Shown here one piece after another: positions 55,266-64,000 of a stretch of DNA of 64,000 nt. The DNA is from Blumeriella jaapii (taxonomy: Eukaryota > Ascomycota > Leotiomycetes > Helotiales > Drepanopezizaceae): positions 1,302,001 to 1,366,000 of the forward strand of contig VWND01000005.1 in assembly GCA_009599575.1 (NCBI GenBank), read 5' to 3'. A program made the position numbers and the translations under genes. Every line of letters begins with the position of its first letter. Positions within the stretch are counted from its first letter, which is position 1. The notes below the pieces were generated by a model, which saw nothing but the letters and a program-made list of their open reading frames with translations, made no database searches and had not been told where the DNA came from.

Positions 55266-56354
55266 CTGAGGCGAGGCACAGCACAGCACAGTACAGTGTG
55301 TACATACCCGGAACGCTGTGTGAGTAATCGGACAGTTTGGAAAAAGGGCAGTTACAGTACAGTACAGTACAGTAGGTAGCTCATCAGACAGAAAACCCGC
55401 CTTCCCCCCCGAAAAGAGAAAAAGGCAAGTTGTTCATTCTACAGACATCGAAGGAGTAGGACGGAAGAGAAACTCCCGTGGAGTGGTGTGGTTCACTCAG
55501 CATAGCATGCATAGCACGTCTCTGCACAGAAGAGTAAAGCCGCCTAGGCACCTTTTTCCGAGGATGCTGGCGGCTGCCTTATTCTGATACTGCCGCTGAT
55601 TGCGAAGGAACATTACTATGACATACCATTACCACAATCAACACTGCTCATTCCAAAATAGACAAACAAACACAGCTCAAAGATCATGTACAGATGATTG
55701 ATTGGTTAATCGATTGAACCCATTCATTCAATTCAATGCATTTTTCATTTTTCACGAGGCAGTACTGAAGGTACTCTCCATGGATTGATGCAAGCCTCGC
55801 CTCGCCTCGCCTTGCCTCGCTCAAAAACTCCAGCGTGGGTAGAGCTTTCTTTCCGTCAACTTCTGCCCTGTGCTCTGCTATAATCAACCCAAGATATACA
55901 CGTACACATAACAAATAAACCCGTACAAAACCCGGAAGCGAGAGGACAAAGAAAAACACGAGAATAAAACAGAAGACGCTCAACGCGATGCTGCAGTGGA
56001 GCAACGAAAGAGGAAGCGCGAGAAGAGATGGAAAGTGAAAAGGAAAAAAATAGATTATAAACAAGAGGGCCTGGTCCCAACCAAGAGCCGCCGCGTCCGT
56101 CCCTATTACAATGACCGAAAAAAAAAAGCCTCCGCTACAGGACAACGCCTGGTACCCCATTATTTCATGTGTTAGTATACCTCTTCAATCGCCGTTTTGC
56201 CGAAAAGACTCGAGCGATTGGGTCGCCCAAATCGTAGACAGGAACCCATCAGAATATTTTTTCGTTCCGCTCAGAAACCACCCAAAATGCACCGCTTGCT
56301 GTACTTTGCGTGACATGTCTTCTGCCACCCACCTGGTACGTGTAGCAAATTCCG

Positions 56355-57776
56355 TTATTGCTTGATGTACTCGTGATCGCCGACCTCCAAGACGGTGATC
56401 TCGTCTCCGACTCGGAGCGCGCTCTCCTTGGCAATCGGGACCAGTTGCATGCCTAGACAGCCGATGTTGGGACCGGTCCCGGCATCCACGGCGCGAAAAC
56501 TGCGGAGGGTCTGGTCGGGCTCGCTGGGGTGCCGCTCGCCAGTGACTTGGTCGACGTTGGGCATCTTACAGCGGGCTGTGCGACACGACACATCGTACTC
56601 GTAGTAGCCAATCTTGATCCGTCTCCAGGTGTCCTCGTGGTATGCCTCGGGACCGGTGATGATCAGATTGGCGCGGAAACGGGCAGCGGAAAGACGGGGG
56701 GCGCCTTTGACTTTGGGCATCTGGCTTTCGACGTCCCGGATACTGGCGAGGTTGACAAGGTGTAGGGGATACTGATGTGGTTAGCATGGGTGTCGGCACG
56801 CTTGTTGCTGAGAACTCACAGCGTCTTGAAAGCCCGTCACCGGCTGGTATCCCAGCTCCTCCTTGGTGGGCGCATTTCGGTGTACCTCTCGCAGCTTGGA
56901 GTTGTCGACTCTGAACAGACCGAGCTTGTTGCTAATACCCAGGTAGTATCTCAGCTCCTCTGGGATATCAATCTCCAGGTTGAGCGCATTGACGGTATCC
57001 TTCCAGATCGTCATCTTCTCGAACGAGTAGCCAGCCTTCTCAATCTGCACGGGGGATGGGTCGAAGGGGACCCGAAACTGCTTCTCGGGAACCGTTCCCT
57101 TGACAGAAGCCCCCCACTTGGCCACCACCCCCCTCCATCCCGGCTCTTGGTAGGGGAAACTCATGATGATGACACCGCCCGACTCGACATCCTCGGCGTG
57201 CGGCGTGTACGTGTCCACCGACTGATCTGGCACCCACATCTCGGTCCGGACCTTGGCCAACAAAGGAAACTGGCGCTGCGTGATGAACTCCCACTTGTGG
57301 GCCGCCTTTTCCTTCTCAGGGGTGGCCGCGTTGACGGGAAAGGGGCTCTTGAGCTGCGCAAAGGTGAACTGGCGATCATACTCCATGCCGGTCGCGATGA
57401 CGGTTCCCCGGTTCAGCTCGACGCCGCGACAGCTCTTGACGGGGTAAATCCACAAGCTCTTCAACCGCCACCACTCTGCCGACGTCTCCTCGGTCGATGG
57501 CGGCCGACCCTCGAGAACTTCTTGTCGAACTCATTGAGCAGGTTGGAGTCGATCTTGAGGCCGAGCTTGCGGCATCCCTTGGGCTGCTCCGCCAGGAGCC
57601 TGGCCTGTTCTCGCTCGTAGACGATCAGGGCAATGAGGGGGGGGTATGCAGATGGCGAGGATGGTCAGGACGTAGGTTTGGGTTGAGATGACGGGGATCA
57701 GGTCAAGCAGTTGCTCCGACAAAGTTTCGTAGTATTCCTCGAGCAGCTCGCGGTATTGGGCCAGAAGGGCAGACAT
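56355..57776 (-). CDS. MOSC-domain protein of the mARC type (molybdenum cofactor sulfurase C-terminal family), with two compensating indels
   Basis: mARC-like proteins are membrane-anchored molybdenum enzymes that reduce N-hydroxylated substrates. Exons are 56820-57776 and 56355-56771 on the - strand; the 48-base intron has GTGAGT and CATCAG. From ATG 57776 the protein starts MSALLAQYRELLEEYYE with a membrane segment (about TQTYVLTILAICIPPLIALIVY). MOSC_N follows (KSLWIYPVKSCRGVELNRG), then the MOSC domain with VSCRTARCKMPNVDQVTGE, whose RC cysteine would ligate molybdenum. The sequence leaves frame in a C8 run (plus-strand G at 57637-57644, seven expected) and returns at about 57498 (CCGCC where CCGCCC is expected), so a 150-base stretch encoding REQARLLAEQPKGCRKLGLKID is out of phase. 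Corrected length is 457 aa. Confidence 0.85.
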
Positions 57777-58037
57777 GGTGAGCGTCGATATGGCGGGAAG
57801 CGAATGGCAGGTGGTGAAGGCACGAGAAGTGCGGTTTCTCTGCAGCGGCGACACCGAAGCGGATCAGCAGCGTCTCCTTTCTTCAGGATCGAGATGGGCG
57901 GGGCACTCGAACATACCACACGATGGACATGGAGAGTCGTCAAGGAGAGCACGAAGGGCACAAGAAGAGCGGACGAAGGAGTGACAGGAAAGGGGGGGGG
58001 GGAACGAAGGGCACGCGAAGGGCGAGCAGCGGTGGTG

Positions 58038-58074
58038 ATGGTGGTGGTGGTGGTGGTGGTGGTGGTGGTGGTGT
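58038..58074. repeat. (GGT)n trinucleotide repeat
   Basis: About twelve GGT triplets. Confidence 0.9.
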
Positions 58075-58790
58075 TGTCGAGGGGGTGGAGGAGGAGGAGG
58101 AAATGCGGTCGGAGGAAGAAGAACTGGGCACCCGGAATCTTAAGATCGTTGGTGCTGATTCTGGAAAGGGCACTAGCGGGAGCATGCCGCGACTCGTTGT
58201 TTCGACGTTGGAGCTACAGCACTCCGACGCGCATCCAGTCCAGTCCGTCCAGTCCGTCCAGTCCAGTCCCGTACACATCGCGAATGCCCCTCTCCGAACA
58301 CAACATCGCGCACATCTATCTTCCCACATCGCCCACATCGCCCACATCGGCATCTCGTCAGTCCGCAGCGACAGTAAGATGAGCAGACGGTGCTCCGCGG
58401 GAATCGGGGCGCCCGCGGCCCCCCCGAGCCCGCGTTCAGGCCAATCGACTGCATAAGACCTCACCCGCTGCCAAATTAGACGCACCGCAGAGCCTGGATT
58501 CTGGAAGCAAAGCAGAAGCAGGAGGCGGCCTTCTGCTGGGCGGCCGTGGTCCTGGTTGCGACGGCGCATTCGCACCAGGGAAAGCCATCCATCGACCGTC
58601 TCTTGCACCTCTCCGCGAGACCTGGATCGACCGTCTACCGTCTCCCGCGCGGTACCGCTCCTCGATCAGTGCATCGACGGTGAATCTCCCCATCCAGGCC
58701 GGCCGGCGTGCCTGGTTGCTCTGTACAGAATGTACAGAACAGTACTGCACACCCTGTACACCCTGTACACCCTCGGTACGATGTACATAC

Positions 58791-58806
58791 AGTACTGTAC
58801 AGTACT
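58791..58806. repeat. 16-bp perfect palindrome AGTACTGTACAGTACT
   Basis: Another perfect member of the dispersed GTAC palindrome family, next to a (CCCTGTACA)n run at 58752-58775. Confidence 0.9.
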
Positions 58807-59212
58807 GAGTACTTCTATGTGTACTGTACTGTGTACATACTGTGTACACATACACACGCGGTCTCGACAAATGCCGGCCCTGGGCGCCACCCCCCCGCCG
58901 CTCAGGGGAAAGTGGACCAAGGACGCGACCCTGGAAGTCCCTGGCTGCAGCTCCCTGCCCCCTAGACTCTTCCCGCTCGGGCGACTTCGAGGTGCGGCGT
59001 CAGTCTCCCTCTACGTCAGCCCTGGCTGAAACAGCTTCGTTTCTCTCACGTACTCAGGACGGTCGTACAGCACATACAGCACTACGTCCGAGAGAGCGCC
59101 TGTCACTGACGAAAGCCCGCGAGCCGTTGCTCGACCGCTGGTGGCGCAGCCCACGGCCTTTGCTCGATGCTGAGGACACATCCCAAATCGAGATGCTTTC
59201 TCGCATCCATGC

Positions 59213-59233
59213 ACGCACGCACGCACGCACGCA
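59213..59233. repeat. (ACGC)n microsatellite
   Basis: Five GCAC/ACGC tetramers. Confidence 0.85.
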
Positions 59234-62104
59234 TGCTCCGCAGGCGTGCTGCATCGGCGAGCACAGGCCGGCGGCATGGCAGGAGGTTGCGATGGTGCGA
59301 TGGCGAAAGGGGCCACAGGGCCGCGGCGCAGAAGGTTCAGTGAAGAAGAGCGCAGGGGGCCAATCGCAAACAGCTCTCGGCCGCGGCAGCACGGGACTCC
59401 CTGGCCGTGGCTCGGGAGAATGCCGATGCCACTCTGCTGTCGCTCTCGGCGAAGAATCCAAAAGAAATGATGTCAACCGACCCCATCCCAACTATCCCAG
59501 CTACCTGGTAACCTACCGACGCGTGCACACGAAACACGCAAGAGAACGGTCCCGAAAAAAGCAAAAACAAGAACAACAAATACCACACATGTTCACCACC
59601 CATATCGGTCGATCATCCCCGAGTCGTCCGTCACGGTCATCCGACCCAACCCTTTGAAATCCGCCTGAACGGACCACCTGCTCCTCGGAGTATTTGACAG
59701 CAGCACTCGGGAGGATTCCGAACCCTCGACCCCGGGCGATCGATCGAAGTTTGCCCTTCAGAGCGGCGTAATTACGGCAAGGCACTGCGTCAACGTGTTT
59801 TCGAGCAACTAGCAAAACCACTGCGCCCTGATTGGTTGTGTCGAGACAGAGTTCAATTAAATATTTGCAACTGCGAAGCGGCGCATAGCGCGCGTGAGAA
59901 GTTTATCTTGTCAGAAGCTGTGTACAGAGCAGCTATGATTGAACGAAAACAATTTTCGTCAAATTACAGGTCGAGAAAGAAAGATTGATAATCGAACATT
60001 CTACTGTACTGTAGGTGTGGTAGGTCACGCTCCATCTGGGAATGCACTGATACTCTTGTGTTTTTAAGATTATGGCTGCACAGTGTACAGCGTAATTTAA
60101 TTACAGTACTCGCAGTAGTACCATAGCTCCCATGACAGTACTTATCAACTCGGACCTGGTACCTCCTCCCTGAGAAAAGCTTTCCACCCACCCTACGGTC
60201 TCTGTACTATGTACATGTCGAATACATACAGTACAGTACATCGTAGTAGAGACCTGACTGTCTAGGCGCTGGAAACAGTTTTCACTGACTTCCGAGAACC
60301 TATCTTTCAGCTACCTGCCTGAGATCTAAGGCACTCACAAGCGAACGCCGCAGACTCCACCAAATACAAGGGACGGTTAAGAAGGTGTTATACTGTACTG
60401 TACTATACAGTCTAGATTAGCGTGCAGATAAAGTGGTGAAAGATTAAATTGGCATCGATGGCGCCATACACGCACGCTTGGAGTCTTTAGAATGTAGTGT
60501 GTTCTTGTGTAACATTTTTTGCTTCGCTTTTCGCTTTTTTTTCTATCAAAGGAAAGCGTATTTAGACGGAGGGTTTACAGAGTATCTATGTAATAACAAA
60601 AGATGAAAATGAAAACAAAAAAAAAGGACCAGAGGTGACATTTTCTCCAGTAACAGCTTAGCTGTTCATTTGCGGTCTTTTCATCTCGGGCCTTACAGTA
60701 CACAAGGAAGGATATGACCCATGCCTACCTCTACCTATCTTTGCACACCCTTTTTTTAGATCTTTACGAGTCAAGGGAAGTGAATGAAAATGCATAATAC
60801 TGTACTGTGTATTGCATGATATAACATACAGGTTATGTATCAGATCGTGTAAGAGACGGCGTGAATATAAACATGCATTATGGGCCTCGACTCATCTCGC
60901 CTTCCAAACCCAGGAGCTGCTATCTCTTTTTCTTTCTTTCAATTTATCTATCTATAGGTATCTATCTATCTACCTATCGCATGATTTAAATTTTTGTACT
61001 ATAGCATAAGCCGAGATGGCGGGACCGCGTATCTATCTGTATCTGTCTCTCACTGCCGTGTTTGCGTGTCTTGTGAATGACATACAGTACCTACAGTACG
61101 TACCTACACTTCTACATACACACCTACTGTACTACATCTATTCACCTCCCTCTTCCCTTTCCCCCCGACGGGAGAAGAAAAGTCAGCTAGGTACAGTACA
61201 TATGTAGAAAATGAAAAGAAACAGAAACAGAAATAGAACCCCTCCCGAGATAAACAGAAAGGGTCCCCAAAGCCACGGTGCGGTTTCGGTCGTGTGAATT
61301 GGGGATTGATTGATTCCGAGGTACAGTACAGTACAGTACCTTACAGTACTGTACTGTAAGACTCACATTTTTGCATGCTCTCTATTTATTGTACAGTACA
61401 GCACAGTACAGTACACTACAGTCAGTACAATCAGTACTCACGCATCCATCTATCTATCTACCTACCTAGGTACCTTAGGTACTGTAGGTAGGTATGTACA
61501 ATGTCGCAAGCATCGATCCATCGACCCGACATCTCGGCTACGTGTTCGCGGCTACAGCCACGCCAGGATCGAGAGATACTGTAGGTAGTTGCCGCTTGCG
61601 CGGAAGGGCAGCAGAGAGGGAGAAAGGAAGGAAAAGCACTGGATCTACGTACCTAGGCTTGTTTACGCCCATCTATTGGTCAGTCTTCCAAACGCTGCAT
61701 CTTATTCGGCTTTGGAGGGAAAGCCTTTCTTTGAAAGAAGGTAGGTCCATTGTGAGTTGCTGAGGAGAGATCCTGCTTTTGCATAGGTATCGTTACTGTT
61801 TGGAGGAAGGTACTTCGCTGATTCACTTGGCCTGATGCGTGTGTATCACCGGGTAACGAGATCATCGTCAACATCAGGCATTCATTCATTGCGCCATAGC
61901 CATGTCCATCCATGATCATGCAATCATTAATCCCCCGGAGCTCCACCAGGCTTCCCAGAAGCCAGAAGCCAAAAGCCAGGAGCCACGTGCCCCTTCCAAG
62001 ATCCCGAAGTGCCAACTCCAACAGATTCCGAACCTACCCCGACTCTAACTCCCAATCCAAAGCCCAATGCAACAAACACCCTCCCCGCGCCCGAGAAAAA
62101 GCCC

Positions 62105-64000
62105 TCACTTATCGAAATCCGCCGCCGTCAGGGCCTGCACCACGCTCGTGCCCTCCGAAAACCGGGTCCGGAAGATACGGTTCGCGTTCTGGAACATACC
62201 GTCCTTCAGGCTAACGACGATGAACTGGCTGCCGCGGAAGCGGCTCTTGATCAGTCGGCCGATGTTCTGCGTGTGCGAGAGATCGAGCGCCGCGTCGACT
62301 TCGTCCAAGATGTACATGGGCGCCGGCTTGAACTGCAGCAGGGCCATGATGAGCGAGATGGCGATGAGGGACCGCTGGCCGCCCGAGAGCTCTGTCAGGC
62401 TCTGCTTCCACACTTTTCCTGTTGTGGGTTGACGTTAGCGAGGTGCGCGTGGTGAGATGCTCTACCTGGCAATGCTGCCTCCATGGCGTGTTGCCTGGCT
62501 TGGGAGCAGGAGAAGGGTACGAACCAAGTGATACTTTGACTTCCAATCCCTCGTTGATCGTCTTTCCCTCAGGCGGATCCAGCTTCGCAAAGCTGCCCGG
62601 CAACAGCTCCGCAAAGATCTGCCCAAAGTCCCCATTGACCTTCGTCCACGTCTCCTGTAGCGCCCTCTTCTTGTACTCATCCAGCGTGACGATCGTCTCT
62701 TCAATCTTCTTCTTGTCGCGGATCACTGTCTTCATCATGTTCTTGAGCGAGACCTCCTTCTTCTCCACGCTATCAATCATGTTCATCACCTTGGGATTGA
62801 TCTTCTTCTTCATGCCCTGGAAGCGCTCCGTCAGATTGCGCAAGGTGGCCTTGCATTCGGCGATATTCTGGCCTTTGAAGTCGTAGGGCGTGCCCGTGCG
62901 ACCGAAGTTATCCTTTTCATCAGCAATCCACTCGTGCTCCTTCTCCATGTGAGCGACTGTTTGTACTGCGGTTTGCTGTTCCTTGTGGAATTTCTCTATT
63001 TGGTGGCCAAGCTTCTGCTTCTCGAGGCTTTCCTCGGTGATGCGAGATGCCTTTGATCGAGAGGCTTCTTCTAAGGAGCGGAGTTCATCGTCAAAGCCGG
63101 TTAATTTAGCGCGTTCGTCGTCGAGGTGTGCTTGTGCGATATCGTGCGTATCCTATAATTGTCAGCCTAGAGTGTAAACGGAGTCACTTGCACAAACCTT
63201 CACTTGGGCTTGTTCAGCCACGAGCGCATCAATCTCCTCACTATACCCCTTCAAGGTCACTTCAACCTCTTGGAGTTGCTCCTGAGCAGCAGCGAGATCG
63301 CCCCCCACTTGCTCAGAATCTAGCCTAGCACCTTGGAGTTCCTTTTGTATGACTTTGACCGATGCCGAGTTCTTCGTCAAGGCTTTCCTCAGAGCATCTA
63401 GGGAGCTCTGAAGTTCGACAAGCTTCCCGTCTTTGTTATTGTCGAAGTCCTTCATATCCTTCTCGATACGCTTGACATCTTTGTTCGCTTCATCTTGACG
63501 CTTCTTAGCCTCCGCAAGATCAGTCTTCAGCTGCAAAATAGACGCTTTCATGTTCTCAACCTCTTGGATGATAGACGACGAAGAGTTGCCGCCGATTTGT
63601 TCTTCGGTCAGTTTGATCTCGTGAGACTTGAGGTCGAGCTCCTGTTTGATCTTCTTGGCTTGATCAAGCTTCTTCTTTTCCCTGACCATAGTCGCCTGGA
63701 GCTCCTGCAGAGTCCGTTCTTGCGTGCCCAACTCTTTGGTCAGCTCGTTGAGTTTCTGGAGGGTGACCAGGACTCCACTAGAATTAGGTGAGCTACCACC
63801 AGACAATGTTCCAGACGGGTCGTAAGAATCCCCCTCCAGAGTGATACTCTTCATCCGGACAGCTGGGTCAAAAGTGACTCTCTTTGCAGTAGCGGCATCA
63901 GCACAGATCAAGGTGTTGCCAAACACGTAGTCCATAGCCGTAGAAACCTCATCATCGTAACCGATAAGTGACAGTGCAAGGTCCACCTTTCCAGGAGCGA
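62105..64000 (-). CDS. SMC2: Condensin subunit SMC2, C-terminal part (5' end outside window)
   Basis: SMC2 pairs with SMC4 as the ATPase core of condensin, which compacts mitotic chromosomes. Exons seen on the - strand: 63198-64000 (open to the edge), 62525-63152 and 62105-62418; introns 63153-63197 (GTTTGT..TATAG) and 62419-62524 (GTTCGT..CAACAG). The visible part starts at the end of the hinge ([48 protein letters not shown]). The long returning coiled coil follows, with the [16 protein letters not shown] segment. The tail then has the ABC signature [18 protein letters not shown] and Walker [14 protein letters not shown], ending ADFDK. The SGTLSGGS hinge motif and the head sequence distinguish SMC2 from SMC1, 3 and 4. 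The N-terminal head and first coiled coil are outside. Confidence 0.95.

Larger units (their letters stand above)
51803..56354. other. 4.5-kb region with no convincing gene
   Basis: No splice-consistent or recognisable coding segment. The frame 53213-53611 (+) and the frame 55684-56160 (-) are unspliced and low-confidence; the latter overlaps the likely MOSC 3' UTR. Repeats and GTAC-motif clusters are at 53868-53892, 54570-54605, 54683-54697, 54937-54956, 55118-55130 and 55283-55376. Confidence 0.5.
57777..62104. other. 4.3-kb region with no convincing gene
   Basis: Left part (57777-59700) is GC-rich with GGT, CCAGT and ACGC repeats; the right part (59800-62100) is AT-richer with GTAC-motif clusters (60003-60015, 60105-60140, 60210-60245, 60390-60410, 61085-61110, 61319-61360, 61395-61435, 61470-61500). 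Open frames such as 57711-58382 and 58842-59657 are unspliced and low-complexity. The end is the 3' UTR of SMC2. Confidence 0.5.

Noticed and set aside
55684..56160. 158-codon hydrophobic frame on the - strand downstream of the MOSC gene
   Set aside because: Unspliced, F/L/V-rich from A/T-rich DNA, lies where the MOSC 3' UTR is expected, and has no recognised family.
57711..58382. 223-codon frame upstream of the MOSC gene on the + strand
   Set aside because: Antisense to the MOSC start and composed of GGT and purine repeats.

Overview
This window is nuclear DNA of a filamentous ascomycete fungus (Pezizomycotina, most likely a Sordariomycete or Leotiomycete). The evidence is the short introns (mostly 45-65 bases, GT..AG, with CTAAC/CTGAC-like branch sites just before the acceptor), an FlbA-type DEP-RGS developmental regulator, a Zn2Cys6 transcription factor, GPI-anchored fungal wall proteins, a DUF7053 protein and a fungal MOB3/phocein. 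No bacterial, viral or mitochondrial gene was recognised. Species cannot be named from the sequence.

Layout. 0-9.6 kb: C-terminal end of a CPSF-A/MMS1-like protein (edge), eIF5B, a conserved fungal protein of unknown function, and CDC73 (Paf1 complex), all on the + strand. 9.6-17.9 kb: 8.4 kb without a recognisable gene, packed with microsatellites, minisatellites, poly-G runs and GTACTGTAC/GTACAGTAC motifs. 17.9-21.6 kb: the RGS protein FlbA and a CCG-6-like GPI wall protein, both very GC-rich at third codon positions. 21.6-27.4 kb: a repeat-rich accessory stretch with poly-G, a tandem array of about 105-bp units ending in A tracts, a tRNA-like/hairpin element on the - strand and an orphan gene with internal peptide repeats. 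27.4-41.5 kb: a compact housekeeping block with a second GPI protein, a DUF7053 protein, MOB3, ZNG1 (CobW GTPase), Hsp110/SSE1, a CUE-domain ER protein and NOT2. 41.5-49.2 kb: 7.7 kb with no convincing gene. 49.2-51.6 kb: a Zn2Cys6 regulator. 51.8-56.4 and 57.8-62.1 kb: two more gene-poor, repeat-rich stretches flanking a MOSC/mARC-like gene. 62.1-64 kb: 3' part of SMC2 (condensin), running off the edge.

The genes do not form one pathway. Most are single-copy core genes: translation initiation, transcription elongation, mRNA deadenylation, chaperoning, ER degradation, STRIPAK signalling, zinc GTPase and condensin. MOB3 and ZNG1 are divergently transcribed from a shared 226-base promoter interval. 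I see no gene cluster for secondary metabolism, no intact transposase or reverse transcriptase, and no defence-type island.

Two things set the window apart. First, a pentanucleotide-based palindrome family (core GTACTGTACAGTAC) is scattered through nearly every intergenic space and was not seen in exons. Second, four conserved genes (eIF5B, the CCG-6-like gene, MOB3, MOSC) are broken by one-base indels, mostly in or beside short homopolymers; this looks like residual assembly error rather than biology. Three GC-AG introns, a 12-base microexon and an in-frame TAG near the end of the Zn2Cys6 gene also deserve a check.
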